From NCBI GenBank assembly GCA_038503075.1, contig JBCAML010000009.1, positions 1,612,001 through 1,676,000 of the forward strand: 64,000 bases of DNA, given 5' to 3'. The notes under the pieces were generated by a model. That model was not told the DNA's origin. It saw only the letters and a program-made list of their open reading frames with translations, and ran no database searches. This document shows positions 24,343-37,218 of this stretch, one piece after another. The stretch is from Gyromitra esculenta. Its lineage: Eukaryota; Ascomycota; Pezizomycetes; Pezizales; Discinaceae. The first letter of the stretch is position 1. Every line of letters starts with the position of its first letter. Both the position numbers and the translations under genes were made by a program.

Positions 24343-25364
24343 TCCACTCGCGAATCGTGAAGCGTGCGGCCAAGGTTGGTTGGACTTGTGACCAACCATG
24401 CTCTCCATGTGTATTTACTTTCCATTCCGGTTGTTGTAGGATTCACCACTGCATCTTATGCAAGACACGGGACTTGCTCTGGGGATAACCGGTGGTGGCT
24501 GCTCTCCAGCCAGTTGCCGGGTGGCTAAAAAAGAAAAAAAAACCCAAGCGCCCAAGAGAGGGAGGGAAAGAAAAAAAAAAGGATGGGAAAAAATGTACCA
24601 CCGCGTGAGACTGCAGTCGACCGACACTGCAGGATTGATGCGGCCTCTCCGTACCCCAGCTTTTAGGAAATAACTAAAATTGAGGATTCTATGCAAGCAA
24701 AAAAGGCTCGGCACTAGTATCGTCACATTCTGGAGAGTGGCCAGCAGTAGCAACCAGGAGGAAGAGAGGAGGCTGGGGGTTTCGTCTGGGCCGGCCAACA
24801 TAATACCTATGCTACTACTTAACCTGCAAGGTGCGTATTCGTCACCTCACCTCGCCTCATGAATGAAGTGGAGGAGGGGGGTTAAAAAGAAAATAAAACA
24901 GACAGCATAAGGAACAAAACAAATAAAAAATATAATATCACAAGAAAGAAAAGGACGTTTTTCCAAATACGAGGAACACAACACAATTCTCGGAGGACAT
25001 CGGGAGATGCCAGCTCTCCTCTATGGTCCCAATTCTAGACAATTGGAGGAGCAGGAGGAGGAGCAAAGGTGGGTGGGAAAAACGTTGATGTCACTATTCA
25101 CGAGCATTGTTGACGAGTATGAGAAGTTGTTTGAGATCTTGGCGTTCAAGATTAGATCGGCATAGGACTACGATTCCTGGCCGTGTCCGCTACAACTCTA
25201 CTCCGCTAACGAACTGAGGAGGGGGGTGGAAAAGAAAACTTGGTGGAACAGGAGCAAAGCCGGAGACAGGCAATGTCGGGAACCGCCATAGCAATAAGGG
25301 AGGGAATAGTAGCTCTAGACTTCTAGTTCTAAATGTAATTTTGGTTTCTTCGAGTATAGTAGGT

Positions 25365-25510
25365 ACTCGGGGCAGGCATTTGGTACCCGAACATGCAAGT
25401 GGCATGTAGGGTTTTCTAACTAGCTAGAAAGCTGATATTCACCTTACCCTCAAATAGACCAAGACCTTCCAGCAGCTTGCATATTCGGGTACTAAATGCC
25501 TGCTCCGAGT
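25365..25510 (+). mobile_element. 146-bp MITE, copy 1
   Basis: The ends are inverted repeats of about 35 bp: ACTCGGGGCAGGCATTTGGT on the left, and ACTCGGAGCAGGCATTTAGT as the reverse complement of the right end. The interior contains TTTTCTAACTAGCTAGAAAG. A second copy of exactly the same length lies at 52534-52679 in opposite orientation and matches through the interior as well as the ends. There is no coding capacity. Confidence 0.85.
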
Positions 25511-25980
25511 GCCAGTCGAGGCGAGATGTGTGGTCCGTGGGTTTTGGAGCACTCTTTCCTTTCCTAACCTCTCGCCAACTCACTTAACCACTCATCCCCT
25601 CTATGGTTACTTCCCCTGCAACCACCTGTTAATTGTGTCGGTGCAGCCCAGCATGGGGTTCGTGAGCTGCAAAGGATGGGGGAACAGCCCCTCACTAGTC
25701 TCCTTGGGTATGAGATCCCGTGCTAATATGTCGGAAAGCGTCGGCCTTCCACAACAGCAAGCTTTTTTTTTTTTTTTTGTCTTTCCTTTCCTCATGCTTG
25801 CTTTGACCGGAGGAATGCTTGTTGGTTATGGCGCCTTCGACAGCAGATGATGCATATATTGGAAGCTTGAAGGGTCCTCTCCTCCTTTGCTTCTCTGTAA
25901 TTTGCTCCTTTGCTCCTTCACCTTCTTGCACAACTCTTGTCTCTTGTCTATTTGTTTGAGTTTGAAGGATCTGAGGTTGA

Positions 25981-26001
25981 GCTTGCTTGCTTGCTTGCTT
26001 C
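25981..26001 (+). repeat. (CTTG)n microsatellite
   Basis: Five tandem GCTT/CTTG units in the pyrimidine-rich leader upstream of the transporter. Confidence 0.75.
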
Positions 26002-26124
26002 CTCCTTGCTTCCTGCTTGCCTCTTGCCACTCTTCCGGTTGATTGAGCTTTCTTGGTTTTTTTTATATACGATATCACCGTTCTATCATTCTAAGATAGA
26101 ACTGTGCTCGATACGAAATAAACC

Positions 26125-28570
26125 ATGACTACTCCTGGAGGCACAAGAGACAATCTCGAGGACTTTTCTTCAGACAGTTCTGAACCGACACCATCTCCTA
26201 CGTACAGAGCTTCCTATTTCCAGGATGTTAGGAAGCAATCTGACGATCCGAGTACATCTCCGTCTTCAAGCTCTCCAAATGTTGCTATTCCTACTTTACG
26301 ATCACGACGGTAAGCTTCTTGGTTTTCTCTTTTTCCCGTGTTTTTTTCGCTCCTACTTCAAATCTCCGATATTCCATTCTATTCCCCTCCATTTTGCATT
26401 ATCGGCCGATGAGTTTTTTTTTTGCAAAAAGGAAAGCTGCGGTTGCTTTCCGTATCTACCTATCAGAGCTTGTTTGTGGATTTCAAATACTACGATGTCA
26501 ACCCCGATGGTGTCAACCTATTAAGATCAACCCGGAGATTTACCAACCAAAAAACAAAATCAAATTATAAGAAAAGGAAAAAAAAGTACCTATCAGGATT
26601 TAGGCTAACATTCACCTCACAGGTCCTCCCTTTCACTAGGCCTGGACGCAATCCGCTATGCTGGCGGTGTCAACTCACTCGATAACTTTGCCCGTTCGTG
26701 GACCCGTGCCGCCGGCTACTTTGAAATTGCACCAGCGCGCCAATCATACGTACCAATCTCTGGAATCGGACGTGACGAGGAATCCCCCGAAGATAGTTCT
26801 GCTATCGACGACGATTACGATGACTACCATTCTGACCACGATTCTACACCAACCCAACGTAGTGCCGTACGACATGGCTTGGACGGTACTGCGGGTTCAT
26901 ACGGGAGCTTCGCCTCGTCGGGCATGTATGGAGCGATGCCACAGACAGGGCTGCCGATAGGGAGACTTGGTCAGGCGACGAGGCCTGCAGCGGATCTGTA
27001 TGCGCAGAAGCATCTACGAAGGGATTTACCGGCGTCGGTGGTGGGGATACCGGACAAAGAGCGGGAACCTCTCCTGGTAACAACAGTGAGGACAGAGGAA
27101 GGTAAAGTGGAAGTGGTGATTGTTGGGCAAAGCACACTACCGCAGACGGTATTTAATAGTGTTAATGTTCTTATCGGCATTGGGATACTCAGTCTGCCAT
27201 TGGGTCTGCGGTATAGCGGATGGTAAGTACTTACAGCACACCTTACGGGACTTTAATTGCATCATGACTAAACGTTTGGCTGGCTGGCAAAAATAGGCTC
27301 GTCGGTATACCATTCATCCTCTTCTCCGCCAGTGTAACGAGATATACCGCCAAGCTTCTCGCCCGCTGCCTTGATAAGTCTCGGGACCAATCGCTCGTAA
27401 CATATTCAGATATCGCCTATATTGCTTTCGGGCACAAGTCCCGCATTTGTGTATCGATCCTGTTCTCGTTTGAGCTCATAGCAGCTTGTGTAGCGCTTGT
27501 AGTTCTCTTTGCAGATTCCCTGCATGGACTATTTCCAGAGATTACAAAGTTGCAGTTCAAGATTATTGCGGGATTTGCGTTAATGCCGTTGAGTTTTTTA
27601 CCATTGAGGGTGTTGAGCTTTAGCTCCATTTTGGGCATTCTTAGCACTTTTAGCAGTGGGTATCTATAATATTCTTAGAGGTAAGACAGAAGCTAATTAA
27701 GATGATTTGATAGTTACTATGATTGTCTTTATTGACGGTTTGATTAAGACTGAGGCACCCGGGAGTCTGTGGGATCCAATGCCGACATATATGTTTCCTA
27801 AGACATGGTGGACGGTTCCATTGAGCTTTGGGCTTTTGATGTCACCGTGGGGAGGTCACAGCGTGTTTCCGAATATCTACAAGGACATGCGGCACCCAAA
27901 GAAGTACAATAAATCAGTAGATATCACATATGGATTCACAGTAAGATACATCCCGTGTTTTTTTCTTCACGCCTTGCTAATATTTTGTGTAGTTTTTTGT
28001 TGACATGACCCTCGCGATCACCGGAATTCTTATGTTTGGAGATGGTGTGGCCGATGAGATCACGGTCAATATTCTCAAACTAGAGGGATATCCAAAGGGC
28101 TTGTCTGTGGCAATGGTAGCATTTATTGCTATGATTCCGCTCACAAAGACGCCATTAAATTCAAGACCAATTATTACGACAGCCGAGATCATGGCAGGGA
28201 TCAATCCTCTTAGAGAATCTACCATCCGTGATGTGGTTATGAAGATCTTGATTCGAAGTACGTCTCTCCTCTGCCTTCTCCTCCACTCCCGAATAATTTC
28301 TGATAGCCATTTGTAGCCGTGGTCAATATCGTCTTCGTAATAATCGCGATTCTCTTCCCATCGTTCGATAGGATTATGGCATTCCTAGGCTCCTTCCTCT
28401 GTTTCGTTATCTGCGTGATCCTCCCGCTATTTTTCTACCTTAAGATCTACGGGAACGAGATCCCGTTCTGGGAGAGAGTTGGATGCTGGATTTTGGCAGT
28501 GGTTAGTACGATTTTCGCGGCGATTGGGACGATTGCTGCTTTTGTGCCAAAAGAGAGTCTTGGAGCTTAA
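26125..28570 (+). CDS. AVT1: vacuolar amino acid transporter, Avt1-like (AAAP family)
   Basis: Six exons (26125-26309, 26623-27222, 27297-27655, 27714-27940, 27993-28257, 28317-28570) total 1890 nt, encoding 629 residues. A long cytosolic N-terminus contains the fungal Avt1-type segment LDAIRYAGGVNSLDNFARSW. The Aa_trans domain starts near residue 237 with FNSVNVLIGIGILSLPLGLR. About ten hydrophobic segments follow, including WWTVPLSFGLLMSPWGGHSV and the last pair, VVNIVFVIIAILFPSF and VGCWILAVVSTIFAAIG. Family knowledge: yeast Avt1 imports neutral amino acids into the vacuole in exchange for protons. The first intron is 313 nt and lies near the 5' end. Yeast Avt1 is of similar size (about 600 aa). 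Which paralogue of the Avt group this is cannot be fixed by eye. Confidence 0.88.
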
Positions 28571-31072
28571 GAGGGTACAGAAAGCTCGAACTTGAGACGG
28601 TGAAGTGTTTGGGGGGTTGAACTTAGTACACAAGAAGCTTGGGACAGGACAACCTGGGAGAGCATCGGGTAAAACAAACATTGGGAGGATGCTTTAGAAG
28701 GGGTTTCTTTCTAACTAATCAATGCATAAAAAAGGTAAAACAAGGGAACTATTAGAAAAAAAGGACTGTCATGAGTTTTGGAAACGGCGAATGGGTCTCT
28801 TGCTTATTTTCTCCTACCTTCTCTTTAGTCTGTTTTTTCCTATTTTGATCTCTTTTGTTTAACGGGATTAGCAACAGCTTTTTATTTCTATTTCTACTTT
28901 TTTTATTTGGGAAACATTGGGTTATCGATTACTTTTATCTTCCCCTTGCGAAACGTGGCTGTGGTCTAGCCATGGGAATGTTTATAGTTGACTTGGAAAC
29001 AGTTTCTCATGACTCGTACAGGCGAAGGAACTGCATGTAAATTTAATAAGATCGAGAAAAGAAATATTTGATGAATCATTAACAATTCGAAGCTGGCGTT
29101 TGCATGTGATACATATCAATTTGTTGAGCTCTGGTCCCTTTTCAGCTGCATGCACGCTTGAAAGATGAGCCCCAAGGTTAATTCGCCATGGTATCATTTT
29201 CCCCAAAAATTTGCCGCTCCCGAGGAAGTAGCGCGCAGTCTGGACTGCAACCTAGCTGTGGGCGATTACTCTATGACATGAAAGACAGTGGATCTTGCTT
29301 TGCACACAACACTGGTTAGTGCTAGAGTAGTATTTTCTCATGCAGTGTGGCAGCGATGGTGAGAAATCGCCTTCTACCCAACCTACATAACCGAAGGGAT
29401 TTCGTGAAACAGTTCGAGACATGTCTTGGTCTTGTGCCCCAGCATTCTAGGTTACTGTGCAGGGGGCGAACGGCGTTTGGGACGCATCTGCACTTCCGAT
29501 ATCGGAAGGTGGACCATTGATCTTCATGAAAAGCGGGGTGCATGGCAATATATGTCGCGTGGCTCCCTATATAGTATTGGAAGTAAGGGGAGGGTGTTAG
29601 ATGTTATGGTTCGCTAGAGATTCTTTTGGGGGGGAGGTTTTGTGATTATCACCTGCATTGTGTGACTCGAATCATACGCAGTCACTCGGTATACGAACCG
29701 GCCAAGTTCAATTTAGAGGATTGGTGGTAGTGGTGGTTTTTTTTGCACGCTGTGCTTGATCGCAGCACTTCTTCCCCCATTGTTGTCTGGGCGGCTCGTT
29801 ACACCCTCAGCGTTGGTTATTTTCTTTGGTATTGATGAGTTCTTTTCATGCAATAGGTGGAGAGTGGCGTGGTTCACGTTGTCTCGAACCAGACTCTGGC
29901 TTGGTAAAGTAAATTACCAGCTTGAGCTAAGCCTAACTGGGACTGATCCGAGACAATGGTTCACGAGTCCATCCAACTTGGAGTCGTGAGATGGAGAAGT
30001 GATTGAAGGGCCCTATGATGATGCGGCGGGACTAATGGACCAGATTTTCGGTGAATGTTTCTGATGAGATTAGCCATCGGGCCTTGGTCACTCCATAGCT
30101 GAAAAAAAATACTCCAGGTATTTTCTGATTAATTCTTTACTCGTTACTCGCTTCTGCTTTATTGGTCAAAATCCCATTGGATCGGACATGTAGATGTCCC
30201 TAGGCAAAACGCGGATCCGGCCTTACTATCCGATCGACTTTGAGAAAACACTCTTCCCTGGGGTTGATGCTGATGGCCGATAGATGGGGGGGAACTTTAG
30301 CAAAGGAGCCAAAGTTAATCATCGAACTTAAGGAACTTTCCATTAATCCTATTGCTCCGATAACGGAAACTTTGAGGTCAATTGCTCTGATCAAGGGTAA
30401 GTAGCCGCTTCGTTTACTTCGCTGTTAAGGTTCATACATTTACTCTACAACAGCTTTCAGATCGCGGGGTGCGCAATCTCGATAGATTATACGAGAGAGT
30501 GATGAAATCGTGCATTATCGATAAGACATACATTTGATGGATTTACCCGGTAGATCGATTCCACAGCAGCACAGCTTCAGCAGAATCAATCTTTCCAAGA
30601 CGAAGGGTAAATTGAAGAGTTCGATATGGGCTGGGGAAGACATAGAAGCTTAGGCTTTACGAGTTGCCAGTGTCCACGGCGTAGCGGGTAATCAGACTCT
30701 GGATACTGCAAATCGGGACTTCCTGATAGAGCTATATCTCCTGCTAATATAGGAATCCAGGAACCACGGAAATCCCCAAGAACGCTATCTGGAGATGCGG
30801 GTGTTCATCTGCCCATCGTCGACAAAGTTTTCAGCGATTCAGTTCGCTGGATGCGTGCCTGTGTCTAAGAGGCCAGTTCTACCACCCCCTGCGTTAAATC
30901 ATCAATATATGACTCTTACTGACTTTGGATCAGCAGCTTAAATTAGAACGCATCGATCGATCTTTGTAGATAGGGCTGTTATCTTTACCACGATAGAATT
31001 GTTCCCTCCGATAAGTTTCTTCCATTACAGAACCTTCGTGTCGTGACGGGTAGAAGAACCGGGTGCGATAAG

Positions 31073-31232
31073 TACCGCATTAACTCGAGCAAGCGGACTT
31101 CACGCTAAGACGTTGGAATTTCCTCTACTGGCCAAGCGGGGTCAAAGCTGAGGCGGAGTTTTTGGACGCTTTGCCTATGGAGGCAATTCCAACGTCTTAG
31201 CGTGAAGTCCGCTTACTCGAGTTAATACGGTA
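31073..31232. mobile_element. near-perfect inverted-repeat element, 160 bp
   Basis: Arms of about 52 bp: left TACCGCATTAACTCGAGCAA; reverse complement of right TACCGTATTAACTCGAGTAA. Both continue through GCGGACTTCACGCTAAGACG and TTGGAATT with only transitions differing near the ends. The loop is about 50 bp. The high identity suggests recent activity or gene conversion. There is no coding capacity. Confidence 0.8.
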
Positions 31233-33184
31233 GGTAGATAGGGAATTGATATATGAGATTTAGAAGCTGACAAATTTTCTCGCAGCTGCATATCGTATTC
31301 AGGATTTGATCTATCGGGGTATTCCGAGACCATGAGTTATACTTTGGCCGGACCAATCGTTGGCTTGCAGTTCCATCTCTAATGGAAAATCCTTGGCGCG
31401 TGAAGAATTGTTGAGAATTATCACTACATGTAGTGAAGCTATAGAGATTGAAGACGGAATGAAATTATTTGAGGAATCGACCTCCCGTTTTTTTTTGTTA
31501 TTATTCATTTCATTCAAGATAGTCAAATAAGGGATTAAGTTTACCTAGTTTCGGCGCGACCGTGTTGCACACGGGACCAACCAGAAGAGTTATAGGGAAG
31601 GGAAGAGATTACTAATTGATCCAAATGGTCAAGGATCAGAATAAGTCTAAACTCTGAAGTAGTGAGGGAAGGTTTAGGGCTGAGTTAAATGGTTTTTATG
31701 GTAGATTTAAGTGACCAGGCTAGGTTAAGAAAGTGAAGGTGGATGAGAGTTGTTCTGAGAGGGTCGAGTGATGAAAGTGCCTTGAGTCACGAACCTACAG
31801 TCCTCCTTGTAGTTACTGTCTTTGGCAGTCAAATTCTCCCAAATGGATATTCTAGATTGGAAATTATTGCTAGGCGATATATAGTTTCATATCAAGCGAG
31901 AACCTTTTTGTGCATTTATCTAATTGTTTCTTTGTTTCTTACTCTTCTAACTTCATCGTTTGTTTATATAACTCACTCCAGGCTTCTCACACCCGGATAC
32001 AGATACGTATTCTTAATTCAATGCCTTAGTGAGAATGGCGTGTGAACTGCTTCATGCCACAAGAAATCTTATATATTGTTCTAAACTCCCATGCGATACT
32101 TGGGGAGCTGCAGTTTTATGGACGAGAGCAAGAAATACAATCTTGAGAGAACTTAAGTGAGTAGGCTGACGTATCGTGAAGCATATAGCTATTGAAACAT
32201 GGCTTCTATGATAATTACTACCATACAGTATTCCCGCCCAAATAAGGTATCGCGTTGTAATATCGATCGCGTATATATTGATCGCACTCAGTGAATTTAA
32301 CTATTGCCTAAGTGAGTTGTACATAATACCTCTCTTTCACCAAGTACCCTCAAATTTTGCCTCAACAAGACCATTTATATTGAATTATCGCATCTTAAAG
32401 TTGTTTAGCGTTGGGTCAAAATTCTGGGCTGCGGATGTAGACGTTAATCATATCCCATCACTCGGCTAAACTGTAGCGTGTTGGCGGAAAATTCCTTCAC
32501 CACGATTTCGCTTAGTGCCATTATCAAGGTGTGAAAAAGTAGCCTTATGTTGAATATATGAATTTCGTCGAAGAAAGACTCACCTAAGTGATTCAACAAA
32601 ACTAAGGCTCTTGGGTGTGCGAACTTGTATTCCTTATACGACGTGTGAAGCAAACCCAGGCCTACACCCACCCACAATTTCACCAGCAAGCGTCTCTTAT
32701 GGACCTTTAATTGGGATCTTACTGATTGATGTATAGTTACATAGCTGCTCAGTGCGAACCTACTTGTGCGAAACCTCACCCCTTAAATATTACCATCCTA
32801 CCTCGCTACTTCCTCACTTCTCTACCATCTTCCATCTTCAAACACCACAACCCACAACCGCAAACGAATCGTCGTCGTTTTCAATTTCCATCCTCTTTCT
32901 CTAACTTATCACTGGATTCAGCTATATCTATTCTTCTTCTATCACTGACTCCCACACGAAACATAGGTTCCATCAACTAAAGAATGGGCAATGAAGTAGC
33001 TCCATACGCGAATACACAGCGCGAATACTAACTGTAACTTTTAAAAGAACCCTAGCTAACTCATCTCTCTAGCTAGCCCTCACCCGGTTGGGACACATTC
33101 AACAATGGTACTAAGTAAGTTCGCTCCTTCCATCCTTTGCTTTGACTCTCATTCCTCGCACTAAGCTGTTCACCTATGCATATC

Positions 33185-33700
33185 TGGCAAGGTAGTTGGA
33201 ACGGCAAGCAACCGGAAGCAACAGGGAATAGAGATAGATGGCAGAACATGGAGGATAATAAGCAAAAAGGAAATATTAACATGGGAATAGAGTTGAACGG
33301 TAGAACATGGAAGGACAAAAAGTAGTAAGTAGTCGAAAACGATAATCGTGAATATAAGGGAATGGCAAAATAAAAAGGACAAAAATAGCATTCAAGTGGA
33401 AACAGCAATAGGATGTGGAGGGACATACAAACAACTGGATATAATATACTAATGGGGCTGAATGATAAAATGTAGAGGACAAACATTAAGCAACTGGAAA
33501 TAGAAATATAGGGACCGAGACGGGTGGTAGAACGTGGAGGACAATAAGCAAGAAGTAGAAGCCAACCAGAAGCAACATCATTGAAATGGGGATGAGTGGG
33601 AAAACTGAGAAGATAAAAGTAACTGGAAGAAAAACGATACGAGAATAGGAGCAATGCTAAGTCGTGAAGGATAGTCAATAACTAAAAATATTTAAGCATT
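33185..33700 (+). repeat. degenerate minisatellite, about 60-bp period
   Basis: A motif resembling GGTAGAACATGGAGGACAA, followed by AAGCAACTGGAA, recurs about every 55-70 bp. Recognisable copies start near 33240, 33298, 33357, 33410, 33464, 33526, 33597 and 33658. Copies are diverged, so the array is old. Because 60 is a multiple of three, long open frames appear across it on both strands without implying a gene. Confidence 0.65.
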
Positions 33701-34348
33701 GGGATGAACGGCGAAAGGTGGAAGGTTCTTCAACACCAGCATTTGAACAGTTATTGGAGGAACCAAAGCAACGAAATCAGACCTAGTAACTGTAGGGTAT
33801 GTGCTTTATGCTTTCTTTTACCTCTTGCTTTCTTCCGGTTATGCGCGTGTGTAGAGTGTGGGGTGTGGAATGTTAAAAGGTATGCTGCGCCTGCAACGAT
33901 GTGATCTTTTATTTTCTCCCTCCCCCCTTTTGCTTGTGTGACAAAAACACTTCCCCCCCAGCAAACCTCAGAAAGGTCTTAGGTTGAGCCTGGATATTTG
34001 TATCGGTATGATTGAATGTGGATTTGGTATAAAGGTACGTTTAGAGGATTAGGGTCTAAAAAAACGGGGGTTTGTGATATATAGACCTTCTCCTCTCCGT
34101 TCTTTCTCTTCGTATTCTTTTTTTTGTCTCTGTGGCCACTGAGTCTGAGGGTTTACCGTTAGAGTGATACTCCGTGATGTCAGTTCAATTTTCATAGCTG
34201 CATTACATACACGAGCTATTTTTTTTTGGGGAAATCTAGTCTTAGCTTATAAAATAGTTATGTATGCTAGGAAATCCCATTTATCGAATATATAAAAATA
34301 TAATTTTAAGAACACCAAAGAAAAGGTAACCATTACGATATATATATA

Positions 34349-35819
34349 TTACACTTGCTCGTTCACAAACAGTGCAGCCATCCCTTGGCCAGTACCGATA
34401 CACACTAGAGGAAGGAAGTACTGTTAGTCTACCATAGACAGAGGGTGAAGGCAAAGGGGGAACGTACTGCTAGTGACCAGAATCTTCTTCTTTTGCCTCC
34501 TGGCTTCGGCAAGGCCGGTGGCAATCTGTCTAGCACCAGTAGCTCCTAGAGGATGTCCTAGAGCAATACTAATTTCTAGAATATTAGTTATCTCCCCACA
34601 AATATCGGAGAAGGTATCACATACGCTCCACCCCTAGGGTTAACCTTCTCGACATCCAGTCCTAGCTCCCTGACACAATAAACCGCCATCGACGCAAACG
34701 CCTCATTGATCTCAAAGATATCAATATCCTCCTTCGTCAACTTAAACTTTCCTAGCAACTTCGGGATCGCAACAGATGGACCAATCCCCATGATTCTCGG
34801 AGCAAGCCCTTGCACAGTTGCACCACAAAATTTTGCAAGAATAGTCTGCCCGATCCTCTCCGCAGTCGACCGTTTCATCAGCAAAACCGCCGCAGCACCG
34901 TCCGTAACCTGGGATGAATTGCCACCGGTAGACTTATCACCCCACTGAGTAAACGCCGGACGGATCTTCGACAGTGACTCAAAAGTTGTTCCATAGCGAA
35001 TACCATCATCCTTGGTAACAGTGACATCCACTACTTCCCCAGTTTTCGGGTTCTTAACCTTAGTAGTGATCGGGACAATCTCCTCATCGAACCAGCCTGC
35101 CTTCTGCGCATGTTCCGCACGACGGTATGATTCAGCTGCATAGCGATCCTGTGATTCGCGGGTCACATTGAAGTCTTTCCCCACATTCTCGCTTGTTTGC
35201 CCCATGGGCTGCTTGCAGTCCCGTGCCTCCTGACTAACCGCCATAACAGCGTCCGAGAACTCAGGTACGGCCTTAGGGGATAATGACATTTGTTCCACAC
35301 CGACCGCGAGACCAATCTCGATGCTTCCGCAGGCGATCTGGTTCGCGATGTTCTGGACTGCGAGGAGGCCTGATGAGCAGAAGCGGTTGGCGGAGGATAC
35401 GGCTGTGGTGTTTGGGAAGCCGGCGGCAAGGGCCGCAGCACGGGCTTTGTAGGGCGCGAAGCCGTCATTAACGTTGCCGCAGCAGATGTCTTCAACGAGG
35501 TTAGGGTCTATGTTGGAGCTGGTGAGGGTGTGCTGGAGATGTTAGTTTGGTTGTGGGGGGGAGTTGAGGTGGGGATGAACCCTGAAGAGCTGCATGAGCA
35601 GGAGGTCGATAGGGGTGTCTTTTAGACCGCCTTTGAAGGCTTTGGTGAGGGGTGTACGGGCAACATAGGTGATGACGATATCATCAGGGTTCTTTGAGGT
35701 GCTATTCACAGTTTGTCAATATATTGCCTGAGCTGAAGTGAAAGCAGAGCTTACATTGCAGCCAACCCTGTTGGAGTCCTGATGTGGTTGAGGATACTAC
35801 TGAGTCTTTCTTGGGCCAT
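34349..35819 (-). CDS. POT1: peroxisomal 3-ketoacyl-CoA thiolase
   Basis: Five exons (35755-35819, 35581-35701, 34625-35532, 34468-34568, 34349-34404) give 416 residues, against 417 in yeast Pot1. It catalyses the last step of beta-oxidation, cleaving 3-ketoacyl-CoA to acetyl-CoA. The N-terminus has a PTS2-like nonapeptide, RLSSILNHI, at residues 5-13. The acyl-accepting Cys is at about residue 114 (NRFCSSGLLAVQ). Later motifs are EINEAFASMA, PRGGAIALGHPLGATGARQ (catalytic His) and VTSMCIGTGQGMAALF (second active-site Cys). The C-terminus (FVNEQV) has no PTS1, as expected for a PTS2 cargo. All joins keep frame. The promoter carries two CCTCGG-type sites, which suggests induction by fatty acids through FarA/FarB-like regulators. 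Confidence 0.95.
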
Positions 35820-35974
35820 TTGGTCTGGTGTTACTGAGATGAATAAGATATGGTCGTTCAGATCGTGAGGGTTTGGACACCGGTATTGGATTGTGGGGTG
35901 CTCTGGGGTTTTATACAATACTGGCCGCGGGTAAGCGTCAATGATGCGTGGCTGTCGTCTCGTGAAGAGTGCGG

Positions 35975-35980
35975 CCTCGG
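35975..35980. promoter_or_regulatory. CCTCGG site in thiolase promoter
   Basis: CCTCGG is the core recognised by FarA/FarB, the Zn2Cys6 regulators of fatty-acid genes in Aspergillus. It lies about 156 bp upstream of the thiolase ATG. A second, inverted core is found 50 bp further away. Function here is inferred from position and gene identity. Confidence 0.6.
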
Positions 35981-36030
35981 CACTTCCCGGACTTCGGCAT
36001 GTTCCATCCAGGGGCCCAGGAGAGCAACAG

Positions 36031-36036
36031 CCGAGG
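36031..36036. promoter_or_regulatory. CCGAGG (inverse CCTCGG) site in thiolase promoter
   Basis: Second copy of the FarA/FarB-type core, in opposite orientation, about 212 bp upstream of the thiolase ATG. Confidence 0.6.
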
Positions 36037-37218
36037 CTGAGCATGTTGGGTTGGGATCACTGATAAATATCTCAAGATGAATTCGAGTGTGAGCAAGAGT
36101 ACCCGTGCCAGTAGATACACACTAGTCCCCGAAGTCGTTGGCGCGAGCTAACTGAAAGCCAGGTCTCTAAGTAGCAGAAGATCTCGAACTTCTAGTCTTG
36201 GAGACCGTGTGGCCAATGACGGTAGATAATTAAAAGGGCTTGAAATGAATCTTAGCCGCTCTAGAAGGGTGTGTACACCGATATAAGTTGACAGACCCCG
36301 AGCCCACTAAAATTCCGTAATATCTATAGTTACATGAAGTTATTCGTTGGAATCCTTGAGTTTTATTCTAGCCCTGACCCTGGAAAAGGGCAGATGTTCA
36401 AATCGCTTTGTATAGCTCCATGGTATTGGGAAGAGTACGAGATATTCTGTGAGTATGAATCTGCTTGTTGCCACTTGTTAAATAAGGAAAGGGTACTGGT
36501 GATAATATATACCACCGATCAAGGTAAGCTTAAGATGATTGTTTGGTAGATACATATAAGTATATCACGCGCACGCGCAAGTTGGTGTCTGAGTGACCCT
36601 TCATCCGGAGAAATTAATTAAAGTATGAAAATAGATAATATTAACGAGTTTAATGAGTGTGTTTTCCGTCATGATGCTAGAATTGAAGGCTCAAGCACTG
36701 ACCAGTACGAAGTTCCTGAAACTGAGATTCAGTTCAGCGAAAACTACATGTACAGATGAACAAAACGACCTATGAGTACCAATTCCCTGTGTAAACTAAG
36801 AGCTAATTTTGAGCTCATATGAGGTCAGTTTAAAGTCTTAGATACATGTATATATACTACTCTAGCGCTACGGATGCATGGTTTTTAGGTATTGAGATGA
36901 AACGAATAGATGCGACGGATGATTTTTTGAACCGACCTCTGACGAACCTGATTACTTAGATATTAGTGTGCGTTTTCGTGCTCTATATTCGATCTTGCAG
37001 TAGTATATTCTCTATCCGAGCCTAGAGGATTATATTTATATCCGGAGAAGGTAATCGATAGTCGAATTTGTCGATATATAAGTTGGCATATTTATTTATT
37101 TATTATTTTATTTAGTATCATGTATAGCTGCAGCTGTAGTTAGCTACCACAGTATGTGTATATATCATTATAACTTGGCATCCTGTATACGTAGCTAACT
37201 ACATTTATTACGATATGT

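Larger units (their letters stand above)
23394..26124. other. long divergent intergenic region, 2.7 kb
   Basis: This separates the MMtag gene and the transporter. It contains simple repeats (24250-24272, 24323-24342, a T17 tract near 25762, 25981-26001), the MITE at 25365-25510, and a long pyrimidine-rich stretch (about 25870-26050) just before the transporter ATG that may mark its transcription start. No gene is supported. Confidence 0.45.
28571..34348. other. gene-poor region, 5.8 kb
   Basis: No reading frame here shows a family motif. It begins with the likely 3' UTR of the transporter and contains the inverted-repeat element at 31073-31232, a TACATGTA inside a longer palindrome (31425) and the 60-bp-period repeat at 33185-33700. 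Fragments such as the minus frame at 30200-30394 look protein-like but are isolated. Confidence 0.45.

Noticed and set aside
24092..24488. Overlapping plus frames of 99 and 114 codons
   Set aside because: They run through simple repeats (TTTTA and GAGC), so the open length is probably a composition effect.
33073..33678. 201-codon hydrophobic frame on the minus strand
   Set aside because: It coincides with the 60-bp-period repeat, whose length keeps all frames open. The composition (Phe, Leu, Ser, Tyr) is what translated purine-rich repeats give on the opposite strand.
36625..36759. 44-codon plus ORF starting MKIDNINEF
   Set aside because: Reads like protein but is isolated, lacks upstream or downstream partners, and one TACATGTA falls at its end. 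Not enough to call a gene.
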